8,360 bases of DNA from CAZWRN01 sp964636275. GTDB lineage: Bacteria > Patescibacteriota > Microgenomatia > Daviesbacterales > UBA10151. Numbering within the stretch: position 1 is the stretch's first letter; every line of letters begins with the position of its first letter. A program made the translations under genes and the position numbers. Below are positions 1 to 5,547 of this stretch, one piece after another. The stretch is taken from the NCBI GenBank assembly GCA_964636275.1, contig CAZWRN010000036.1:1-8360 (forward strand), in the 5' to 3' direction. Below the pieces are notes generated by a model. It searched no databases. It was not told the origin of the DNA and saw nothing but the letters and a program-made list of their open reading frames with translations.

Positions 1-813
1 AATCACCACTAGTAATGTAATTACCAAATTTAATTGTCTAAACCATGGTTTGAAGGAGGGCAGATTTTTATAAAACGCAACACCAGTTAGTAAGGTTGTA
101 ACAAACAGTCCACCGATCACACCGAGCATCCCACCGCGGGAAAAGGTAAAAGTGAAGGCTAGATATAAAGCTCCTATCAGGACGAAGTACACAATTTTTT
201 TCCCAACTGCCCGCTCCGTGAGGAAAAAATAGATAGCCGGAAAAATCAACATACCCATATAAGCGGCCAGCCAATTTGGCTGACCCAGAGAAGCAAATAC
301 CCGTGATTGGACATCCTGGACCCAGCAATCGGCTGAAATTCTGCCGACCAAAAAGGCACACGAGGGTGAAAAACCAAAATGCTCTGGAATAGCCCACAGG
401 GCAACTAAACCTCCACCAATCAAGGCAGCCTTAAGCATTTTTAAAGATTCTTGCCGACCAAAATTGGATATAAAGGCCCAGTAAAGCAAAAGATAAGCTC
501 CAATGGAAAGCAATCCTCCATTTAGTCTGGAATAGTATCCCCAGATCGAAGTATGGGGATCAATTGAAAAAACTGTTGAAAATATCTGACTGAGGAAAAA
601 AATGACAAGCGGAATATCTAAAAGGGTCCGTTTAAAAATTATTCGTCTCTCTTCAAGCATCTGCCAAATCCAGCATCCGACAATGACACTGGTGAGGCTG
701 TAAGTTAAGAGCATTTTATTAAATTCAAACAACTCGTTGTTGTAAGGAGTGAAAAAAAGCGGTGTAAATATAAACAAAAGATAAAAACTGAAACGAAAAA
801 TTTTACTGATCAT
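1..813 (-). CDS. O-antigen ligase/polymerase-like polytopic membrane protein, 3' part beyond the window
   Basis: The minus-strand frame from the ATG at 813-811 stays open for 271 codons to the window edge, so the C-terminal part is missing. Hydrophobic segments are visible near residues 7-22, 36-50, 65-82, 98-115, 128-142, 180-197, 207-223 and 228-247, as in a polytopic inner-membrane protein. Three stretches look like the WaaL/Wzy_C (O-antigen ligase) superfamily: SIDPHTSIWGYYSRLNGG (83-100), SRVFASLGQPNWLAAYMG (170-187) and TFSRGGMLG (223-231). Family members polymerise or transfer undecaprenyl-linked glycans on the periplasmic side of the membrane, or glycosylate proteins. An in-frame stop at 846-844 and the lack of other start codons support this ATG. 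No Shine-Dalgarno sequence precedes it, but a promoter-like box lies 9 nt upstream. It is divergent from the surface-protein pair. Ligase, polymerase and protein O-glycosyltransferase cannot be told apart from this fragment. Confidence 0.8.
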   Translation of the reverse strand, partial: MISKIFRFSFYLLFIFTPLFFTPYNNELFEFNKMLLTYSLTSVIVGCWIWQMLEERRIIFKRTLLDIPLVIFFLSQIFSTVFSIDPHTSIWGYYSRLNGGLLSIGAYLLLYWAFISNFGRQESLKMLKAALIGGGLVALWAIPEHFGFSPSCAFLVGRISADCWVQDVQSRVFASLGQPNWLAAYMGMLIFPAIYFFLTERAVGKKIVYFVLIGALYLAFTFTFSRGGMLGVIGGLFVTTLLTGVAFYKNLPSFKPWFRQLNLVITLLVVI

Positions 814-822
814 GACACAGCT

Positions 823-851
823 ATGGTAATCGTTGTGAGCTTTTTAGACAA
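823..851 (-). promoter_or_regulatory. Candidate promoter for the O-antigen-ligase-like gene
   Basis: Read on the minus strand, TTGTCT (851-846) is followed after 17 nt by TACCAT (828-823). Each matches the sigma-70 consensus at 4 of 6 positions. The -10 box ends 9 nt before the ATG at 813, so a transcript starting here would have almost no leader. Matches are modest and the call rests partly on the same geometry at other genes in the window. Confidence 0.4.
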
Positions 852-879
852 GACAGAAAAGTCCTATTTCATGTATAAT
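850..879 (+). promoter_or_regulatory. Candidate promoter for the first surface-protein gene
   Basis: A perfect -10 hexamer TATAAT lies at 874-879. AAGACA at 850-855 gives a partial -35 with an 18-nt spacer. The start codon at 891 is only 11 nt beyond the -10 box and has no purine-rich ribosome-binding site, so the mRNA is probably leaderless or nearly so. The divergent promoter of the neighbouring minus-strand gene shares this 77-bp spacer. Confidence 0.6.
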
Positions 880-890
880 TTTGGCACGCA

Positions 891-2246
891 ATGATAAAAA
901 AATCTGCCTTTCTTCCCGATCAAAATGGTCAAATAGCTGCAATTTTCCTCTTCTTATTTGCCGCTATTTTGCTTTTCTTTCTAGTTCCTCGTGAATTTAT
1001 CAGATCTGATCCAAATGGTATTTCGGGTAAATGTCAGTTGGGTGAGTTACCTTCTTCGCCGACAACAATTACTTTACCGATGATTAAAGGTCGGGGTGGA
1101 GGAGATTCACCAGGCGGGCCGGACAATAATAACAGTACCACTTATCATCTGATTCGAAAGAATGTCTTGGTGCAAGAGGCGCCTATTTTCAAAAACCCCA
1201 ATCTCAATACTCCAGAGGAACACTCAGTATTATACAAAGAGGCCAATCAACCAGGCTTTTTGGTTTATTATCCAGGTCAGTGGGGTGAAGTAACAGTTGA
1301 TCGGCTTAAAAAAGATGTATTTTTCCGGCAGGAAGGGATCATATTTTTTGTTCACGCTGGGGCTGATAATAAACCAATAATACAAAAAGGCACCTTTCCA
1401 AATGGCGACCAGATCGATGTCTATACAATTGATTTTTATCAGGATGAAGATGGGTTCAATTTAGTTAATAATAAACAGACTGAATATACCTATGAGGATA
1501 TTTTTGCCTGTCCCAACACTTCAGGTTCACCTACGCAAATTATGATTCCAGATCAGATCACTAGTGCAAGCAATCAGCAGCTCCAGCTTGAGTGGTTTGC
1601 TTTTAGCCAGGGAGAGAGTGCTGATTTTATGACTGCACACTGTAAACCGGCAGTTTATTTATATCCGCCACAAAAGATGCAGGTCAATGTTAAAGTTTTC
1701 CCAGCCGGGACATTGACGTATACTGACCCTCTGTATGATTCAAAGCGCGGCTGGACAGTCGATGCATATCCGGATGGAACTATTACTACCACCTACCACC
1801 TACCACCTACAAACTATCCATATCTTTACTTTGAATCCAAAGTACCTGATAGCATTATCAAGAAACCAACTAAAGGATGGATGGTCAGATTTGAGGATCT
1901 TAATAACTGGTACTATGATGTTCTCCCCAGACTTGGCTTAAACTCTCTTCAGACACAAGACTTTGCAGACTACTGGAACAAAGCTTTGCAGCCAGCGCCA
2001 TATTATTTTGTTGGTGTGATCGATCAGTCGAATGTCGATCAGATTGAAAGACTAGAGATCACCCCCAAACCAGACTATATCAACCGAGTCAGAATCTACT
2101 TTGAAAGACTAGACTCACCAAAAGTAGTTGAAGCACCCCAACTAGAAGCTAAAAGCTTTAAGCTGTCAGCTTCCAGCTTCTCAGTGGTGGAATGGGGTGG
2201 AATGGTGAAAAATGATCCCAATCATCCGTTCACTTGCAGTCAGTAA
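891..2246 (+). CDS. Membrane-anchored extracellular protein, uncharacterised family (paralogue 1)
   Basis: This 451-residue protein has one N-terminal hydrophobic segment (about 15-32) after a short basic stretch. It therefore looks like a signal anchor with the rest outside the cytoplasm. A Gly/Ser/Pro/Asn-rich stretch (65-83) follows. Residues 84-230 form a divergent middle part, and 250-451 form a C-terminal domain with CKPAVYLYPP (251-260), GWTVDAYPDG (287-296), YPYLYFESK (309-317), ITPKPDYINRVRIYF (390-404) and VVEWGG (432-437). From memory, this motif order resembles an uncharacterised domain in secreted proteins of Firmicutes and CPR bacteria; no function is known to me. Four cysteines (48, 207, 251, 449) are all kept in the next gene. 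Two 7-nt-phased repeat arrays lie within the coding sequence (1786-1817 and 2147-2178). The start is fixed by the close upstream promoter. The 43-nt gap to the paralogue suggests one transcript. Confidence 0.85.
   Translation: MIKKSAFLPDQNGQIAAIFLFLFAAILLFFLVPREFIRSDPNGISGKCQLGELPSSPTTITLPMIKGRGGGDSPGGPDNNNSTTYHLIRKNVLVQEAPIFKNPNLNTPEEHSVLYKEANQPGFLVYYPGQWGEVTVDRLKKDVFFRQEGIIFFVHAGADNKPIIQKGTFPNGDQIDVYTIDFYQDEDGFNLVNNKQTEYTYEDIFACPNTSGSPTQIMIPDQITSASNQQLQLEWFAFSQGESADFMTAHCKPAVYLYPPQKMQVNVKVFPAGTLTYTDPLYDSKRGWTVDAYPDGTITTTYHLPPTNYPYLYFESKVPDSIIKKPTKGWMVRFEDLNNWYYDVLPRLGLNSLQTQDFADYWNKALQPAPYYFVGVIDQSNVDQIERLEITPKPDYINRVRIYFERLDSPKVVEAPQLEAKSFKLSASSFSVVEWGGMVKNDPNHPFTCSQ
1786..1817 (+). repeat. 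Heptamer-phased array (CTACcac type) inside paralogue 1
   Basis: CTAC occurs at 1786, 1793, 1800 and 1807, followed by CTAT at 1814, a strict 7-nt step. The unit is close to ACCACCT. It encodes the TYHLPPTNY segment of the C-terminal domain. The second paralogue has the same array at 3317-3348 with slightly different units, so it was probably present before the duplication or was copied between the genes. Confidence 0.8.
2147..2178 (+). repeat. Heptamer-phased AGCT array inside paralogue 1
   Basis: AGCT occurs at 2147, 2154, 2161, 2168 and 2175, exactly every 7 nt, with variable three-base spacers. The array encodes residues 419-430, a Ser/Lys/Ala/Phe linker just before the final VVEWGG motif. 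Because AGCT is self-complementary, the array can pair with itself; AGAAGCT at 2144-2150 is complementary to AGCTTCT at 2175-2181. Confidence 0.85.
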
Positions 2247-2276
2247 CTATGAATAAATTCATGCTAATAAATAATA

Positions 2277-2280
2277 GGAG
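2277..2280 (+). promoter_or_regulatory. Shine-Dalgarno sequence GGAG for paralogue 2
   Basis: GGAG ends 9 nt before the ATG at 2290. It is the only clear Shine-Dalgarno sequence in front of a gene in this window. It sits at a probable operon-internal start, where a leaderless start is not possible, and it decides the start of the second paralogue. Confidence 0.7.
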
Positions 2281-2289
2281 TAGTTCGCA

Positions 2290-3834
2290 ATGAAACAAAT
2301 TATTTGGACGACAACCAATTTTATAGCGCCAGTAATGGTTATTTTCTTACTATTTTTAGCCTTTTTTCTGTATCCTCGGATGTATCGATCTACCGGTGAT
2401 GGTACTGGTTGTCAGGCAGGAAAGATACCTTCCCGTTATGAAGAAGCTACCTTGTTTCCAATAGGAGTCGATTGGAGTTCTGAAGACTTTACCCAAAATA
2501 CGCAATATGTCAAAATTCGCCAAGATGTCCCGATCACGACTGATTTAACCGCTTTTTGTCCAGAATTATATACTCCAAATAGTAGTAATACATGTGTACA
2601 TTTTTCACCAATGCGGGTAGCTGAATTTCCAAATGATATAGTGCTTTACCCCAGAGCGGCGGCTGAGCATGATTTTATCAATACTCTGACACAAAAACCT
2701 GGTGATTTTTTCCCAATAAAAGAAAAAGTGCTCTTTTTACTCCATATGGAGAGTACTTATCAACCAAAAATTTTAACTGTTCGTCCCTCCATATCTTCAG
2801 TTGGGGCAAATGGGGCATCACTTTACTATGAAAAAATTTTATTGGCCGATGCCTATCAGGAAAAATCCCGCTATCAGCAAGTAATGGCCGGATTGGCTGG
2901 ATATAGATATGAGGACGTTTTTAAATGTGATGCCGGTGGGCCACTGCCCAAACTGACGGATACTCAAATTGAAAAAATTATTACAACTCCTGGTTTTAAT
3001 GACCCAGTAGATCCGGTTCGGATACCCGAATTAGATGCGTTTTTGAACAATAAATCCGACCCTGGTATAAATAATGTCTATATTCCTCCTCAGTCACAAT
3101 CTCCCAACAATGAACAACTTCAGCTGGAATGGTTTGTCTTTGATCAGTCTCAAGGAGCTTGGAATAGTCACTGCAAACCTGCCGTCTATTTATATCCGCC
3201 ACAAAAGATGCAGGTTAATGTCAAGGTATTTCCAGCCGGAGTCTTAACATATACTGATCCTCTGTATGATTCAAAGCGAGGTTGGACAGTCGATGCATAT
3301 CCGGATGGAACTATTACTACCACCTACCACCTACAACCTACTAACTATCCATATCTGTACTTTGAATCCAAGGTTAGAGATCAAGTCATCAAGAAACCAA
3401 CAAAGGGATGGGTTGTTCAGTCATCAGTCGACAGTTCTCAGTCATCAGAATGGTTTGGGCCAATGGAAGAAAAATTTAGTGTCATACTTCCACAACTGGG
3501 ACTAAATGCTATCCAAACCACAGATTTCATTGAATATTGGAAAAAAGCTTTACCATATTCACCTTACTACTTTATTGGAATAATTGATCAGGAAAACGTG
3601 GACCAGATAGAAAGATTAGAAATTACTCCAAAGCCAGATAGTATCAACCGAGTCAGGATCTACTTTGAAAGACTAGACTCACCAAAAGTAGTAAAAGCTC
3701 CGGAGCTATCAACCATCAGCCATCAGTCATCAGCCGAAAGTGGACAGCCGAAAGCAGACGGCCGATTTACCGTGGTTGAATGGGGTGGCATGGTTAAAAA
3801 TGATCCGAATCATCCCTTTACCTGTAGTCAGTAA
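2290..3834 (+). CDS. Membrane-anchored extracellular protein, uncharacterised family (paralogue 2)
   Basis: This 514-residue paralogue of the preceding gene has the same plan: a short N-terminus, one membrane segment (about 11-28), a divergent extracellular middle part (40-280) and the shared C-terminal domain (294-514). The domain carries CKPAVYLYPP (295-304), GWTVDAYPDG (331-340), YPYLYFESK (353-361), ITPKPDSINRVRIYF (445-459) and VVEWGG (495-500). The four shared cysteines are 41, 213, 295 and 512; two more (90, 102) are unique to this copy. Two Ser/Gln-rich linkers are encoded by 7-nt repeat arrays: residues 377-386, absent from paralogue 1, and about 474-492, longer than in paralogue 1. 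DNA identity to the first copy is patchy and includes a perfect 52-nt run. A role in surface binding or envelope structure is possible from the topology, but function is unknown. Confidence 0.85.
   Translation: MKQIIWTTTNFIAPVMVIFLLFLAFFLYPRMYRSTGDGTGCQAGKIPSRYEEATLFPIGVDWSSEDFTQNTQYVKIRQDVPITTDLTAFCPELYTPNSSNTCVHFSPMRVAEFPNDIVLYPRAAAEHDFINTLTQKPGDFFPIKEKVLFLLHMESTYQPKILTVRPSISSVGANGASLYYEKILLADAYQEKSRYQQVMAGLAGYRYEDVFKCDAGGPLPKLTDTQIEKIITTPGFNDPVDPVRIPELDAFLNNKSDPGINNVYIPPQSQSPNNEQLQLEWFVFDQSQGAWNSHCKPAVYLYPPQKMQVNVKVFPAGVLTYTDPLYDSKRGWTVDAYPDGTITTTYHLQPTNYPYLYFESKVRDQVIKKPTKGWVVQSSVDSSQSSEWFGPMEEKFSVILPQLGLNAIQTTDFIEYWKKALPYSPYYFIGIIDQENVDQIERLEITPKPDSINRVRIYFERLDSPKVVKAPELSTISHQSSAESGQPKADGRFTVVEWGGMVKNDPNHPFTCSQ
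3317..3348 (+). repeat. Heptamer-phased array (CTAC type) inside paralogue 2
   Basis: CTAC lies at 3317, 3324, 3331 and 3338, then CTAT at 3345, keeping the 7-nt step. It is the counterpart of 1786-1817 in paralogue 1. The first units are identical in both genes and the later ones differ by point changes (CTACAAC, CTACTAA), while length and phase are unchanged. Confidence 0.8.
3418..3448 (+). repeat. Heptamer-phased CAGT array, an insertion specific to paralogue 2
   Basis: CAGT occurs at 3418, 3425, 3432 and 3439 and CAG at 3446, exactly every 7 nt. The array encodes residues 377-386 (QSSVDSSQSS), placed directly after the conserved KKPTKGW motif. In paralogue 1 the interval between KKPTKGW and the LP-x-LGL motif is 14 residues against 25 here, and it has no 7-nt phasing. 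The array was therefore gained in this copy or lost from the other. Confidence 0.85.
3710..3764 (+). repeat. Heptamer-phased CATCAGC-type array inside paralogue 2
   Basis: The trinucleotides CAA, CAG, CAG, CAG, AAG, CAG and AAG start at 3710, 3717, 3724, 3731, 3738, 3745 and 3752, a constant 7-nt step. The units grade from CATCAGC into CGAAAGC. The array encodes the Ser/Gln/Ala/Gly linker at about residues 474-492. It occupies the same place in the protein as the AGCT array of paralogue 1 but uses different units. Confidence 0.8.
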
Positions 3835-3940
3835 ACTCTAAATCCTAAACACTAAACTCTAGATAAACTCAAATTTTCTAAAGTCTAAAATTTTAGATTT
3901 TGATATTGTCTAGAATTTCGGATTTCGTGCTTAGAATTTC
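3831..3940. repeat. Intergenic heptamer arrays, two opposed arms around a palindrome
   Basis: In the left arm GTAA (3831, holding the stop codon of paralogue 2), CTAA (3838, 3845, 3852) and CTAG (3859) follow at 7-nt steps; CTAA recurs at 3878 and 3885 after a phase shift. The centre is a perfect 14-bp palindrome, TCTAAAATTTTAGA, at 3884-3897. In the right arm TTTC appears at 3916, 3923 and 3937, all multiples of 7 apart, and read on the minus strand it gives GAAATCC/GAAATTC-like units. The two arms are thus roughly inverted copies. No coding potential is seen here. Confidence 0.75.
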
Positions 3941-3969
3941 TCTGAAGACAGCTGTAAGCTGTCTTCAGA
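3941..3969. repeat. Perfect 13-bp inverted repeat with 3-nt loop upstream of mreB
   Basis: TCTGAAGACAGCT (3941-3953) pairs perfectly with 3957-3969 across the loop GTA. The two AGCT cores (3950 and 3957) are 7 nt apart, so it may derive from the repeat family next to it. No T-run follows. It could stop or stabilise the upstream transcript, or act as a protein-binding site, because it covers the expected -35 region of the mreB promoter. Confidence 0.75.
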
Positions 3970-3971
3970 TG

Positions 3972-3980
3972 TGTTACACT
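3972..3980 (+). promoter_or_regulatory. Candidate extended -10 promoter of mreB
   Basis: TGT followed by TACACT (3975-3980) fits the extended -10 pattern TGnTAnnnT. The -10 box ends 9 nt before the preferred mreB ATG at 3990, the same geometry as at other genes here. No good -35 is visible because that region is occupied by the hairpin stem. Confidence 0.5.
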
Positions 3981-3989
3981 TCAGACCTG

Positions 3990-5036
3990 ATGTGGAACAA
4001 ATTTTGGTCCTATTTTTCTTACGATATTGGTATTGATCTGGGAACCGTAAATACCTTAGTTGCGGTCCGGGGAAAAGGTATCGTCATCCGAGAGCCATCG
4101 GTGGTGGCCATTCATAAAAAAACTAAACAGGTGCTGGCTATTGGCACTGAAGCCAAACGGATGATTGGCCGGACACCAGCCGTCATTGAAGCTATCAGGC
4201 CACTTCGCGATGGTGTGATATCTGATTTTGATACTACCGAAGCCATGCTCCGTCATTTTATCCAAAAAGTCCATCAAACTCCTGGCAAATTTCCTAAAAT
4301 CCCTCGTCCGCGGGTTGTGATTGGCATACCATCGGGGGTGACAGAAGTCGAACGCCGAGCTGTCCAGGATGCAGCGATTTCGGCGGGTGCCAGAGAAGCC
4401 TATCTAATCGAAGAACCGATGGCCGATGCCATTGGCGCCGATATGAAGATCGAGGATCCAGAGGGGAATATGGTAGTTGATATTGGTGGTGGTACAACAG
4501 AAATTGCCGTAATTTCCCTGGGGGGCATGGTGCTCAACCGATCACTCAGAACAGCTGGTGACGAGCTAGACCAGGATATTATTTCGTATATGCGCACCAG
4601 ATATGGGCTGATCATTGGAGAGAGGACAGCTGAGGACGTCAAATTGGAGCTTGGATCGGCCATCCCTTTGGAAAAAGAACGAGAAACAGTGGTTCGAGGA
4701 CGTGAGTTAGCATCAGGATTACCAAAATCAATCAAAGTGACTTCGACCGAGATCCGAGAAGCCTTGTCTGAAACATTAGGAGAAATTATTTCATCCATTC
4801 ATGAGGTGTTAGAAGAAACTCCTCCCGAGTTGTTATCAGATATTTTAGAACGGGGGATTGTGATTACTGGAGGAGGGTCGTTGATCCGAGGTTTAGATAA
4901 AAGAGTTTCCACTGAAACCAAAATGCCAGTCTGGGTAGCTGATGATCCGTTGACAACAGTTGTAAGAGGTTGTTACAAATTGTTAGACAACTTAGATCTA
5001 TTGGCTAAAGTTAAAGTAACCGGTGGACTAAAGTAA
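3990..5036 (+). CDS. mreB: Rod-shape-determining protein MreB
   Basis: This 348-residue actin-like ATPase forms membrane-bound filaments that guide cell-wall synthesis. The sugar-kinase/actin fold motifs are in order: phosphate-1 DIGIDLGTVNT (12-22), the PSGVTEVERRAV segment (114-125), IEEPMADAIG (140-149) with the expected catalytic Glu, phosphate-2 VVDIGGGTTEIAV (162-174) and the adenosine motif GIVITGGGSLIRGL (289-302). Length matches the usual 330-350 residues. The frame is open upstream to an ATG at 3900, but those 30 codons run through the repeat spacer and hairpin. The ATG at 3990 gives the family's normal start, with an aromatic, possibly membrane-binding N-terminus (MWNKFWSYF), and follows a promoter box. 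There is no Shine-Dalgarno sequence. No mreC, mreD or rodA is adjacent. The 3' end overlaps the convergent minus-strand gene by 9 bp. Confidence 0.97.
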   Translation: MWNKFWSYFSYDIGIDLGTVNTLVAVRGKGIVIREPSVVAIHKKTKQVLAIGTEAKRMIGRTPAVIEAIRPLRDGVISDFDTTEAMLRHFIQKVHQTPGKFPKIPRPRVVIGIPSGVTEVERRAVQDAAISAGAREAYLIEEPMADAIGADMKIEDPEGNMVVDIGGGTTEIAVISLGGMVLNRSLRTAGDELDQDIISYMRTRYGLIIGERTAEDVKLELGSAIPLEKERETVVRGRELASGLPKSIKVTSTEIREALSETLGEIISSIHEVLEETPPELLSDILERGIVITGGGSLIRGLDKRVSTETKMPVWVADDPLTTVVRGCYKLLDNLDLLAKVKVTGGLK

Positions 5037-5525
5037 GCCAAAGCTAGCCATCTTCCGCTTAAAATCTTCTCTTAAATTTCTGGATAATGGATTGTCTGGA
5101 TTCATATGGGTTAAAACATAAACATTGTCCTGCTCCATTAGGGACTGTATCCATTTAGTGGGATGAATCCATTCTGGTCTACGATCAATCAAATACCCAA
5201 TACTGACAGGATCGATAATACCCAAAGTTTGATTATCTATAATAATTCCAGATCGGGATAAAACAAGCTGACGCATACCTACAATATGCAAACCTATTCG
5301 GTGCCCATTTTGTTCTACCCAGGCTGGTGCTTCATCTAAAGTTGTAAAACCAAAATCATCACGGCGAGGATCCAATGGTTTAGACTGTAGTCCAAACTCT
5401 GTGGCCATTTGAAGCCATTGAGTTCGGAGTCGAGGAGTGTGATCAGATGGAACTGGCTGACCATTTGGATAGATAGTTCGAGCCTTTAAGGCTCTTATTA
5501 AAGCCGCACAACTTTCTAAAGCCAT
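5028..5525 (-). CDS. Unrecognised 165-residue cytoplasmic protein
   Basis: I do not recognise this family. The protein has no signal peptide or membrane segment. It has a basic N-terminal half (1-55), an acidic/aromatic segment (55-72, DDFGFTTLDEAPAWVEQN), a beta-rich middle part (78-112: IGLHIVGMRQLVLS, GIIIDNQTLGIIDPVSIG) and a Trp-containing helical C-terminal part. It is the last gene of the minus-strand cluster, 22 nt after the PyrD-like gene. A TATAAA box 9 nt before its ATG suggests it may also have its own leaderless transcript. Its last codons overlap the end of mreB by 9 bp in convergent orientation. The frame is uninterrupted with a TAG stop, and composition resembles its neighbours. 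That supports a real gene but gives no function. Confidence 0.7.
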   Translation of the reverse strand: MALESCAALIRALKARTIYPNGQPVPSDHTPRLRTQWLQMATEFGLQSKPLDPRRDDFGFTTLDEAPAWVEQNGHRIGLHIVGMRQLVLSRSGIIIDNQTLGIIDPVSIGYLIDRRPEWIHPTKWIQSLMEQDNVYVLTHMNPDNPLSRNLREDFKRKMASFGLL

Positions 5526-5534
5526 AATTTAGGG

Positions 5535-5540
5535 TTTATA
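5535..5540 (-). promoter_or_regulatory. Candidate -10 box for the 165-residue protein
   Basis: TATAAA on the minus strand (5540-5535) ends 9 nt before the ATG at 5525. A TTGCAA at 5561-5556 could serve as -35, but the spacer is only 15 nt. The site lies across the stop codon region of the PyrD-like gene. The gene may instead be read from the upstream operon. Confidence 0.35.
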
Positions 5541-5547
5541 AAGATAT

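Noticed and set aside
68..397. Minus-strand 109-residue open frame
   Set aside because: It lies in another frame of the O-antigen-ligase-like gene, which shows clear family motifs and membrane segments.
924..990. TadE/TadG-like or pilin-like N-terminus (NGQIAAIF) in paralogue 1
   Set aside because: The likeness covers only a few hydrophobic residues and is not shared by paralogue 2; a simple signal anchor explains both.
2249..2293. A 14-codon frame between the paralogues whose TGA overlaps the next ATG (ATGA)
   Set aside because: It has no Shine-Dalgarno sequence of its own and no recognisable peptide; the overlap could be chance and the GGAG at 2277 serves paralogue 2 directly.
3831..3940. 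CRISPR-like array
   Set aside because: Units are 7 nt and degenerate, with no 24-37-nt direct repeats, no unique spacers and no cas genes.
3941..3969. Intrinsic terminator for the surface-protein operon
   Set aside because: The stem is strong but no T-run follows (the next bases are TGTGTTACAC), so it is listed as an inverted repeat only.
3900..3989. N-terminal extension of MreB by 30 codons from the ATG at 3900
   Set aside because: The extension runs through the repeat arm and the hairpin, has no ribosome-binding site, and matches no MreB N-terminus; the ATG at 3990 gives the normal family start.
4400..4798. Minus-strand 132-residue open frame
   Set aside because: It is antisense to the conserved core of mreB and its Ser/Pro/Ile-rich composition is typical of a shadow frame.
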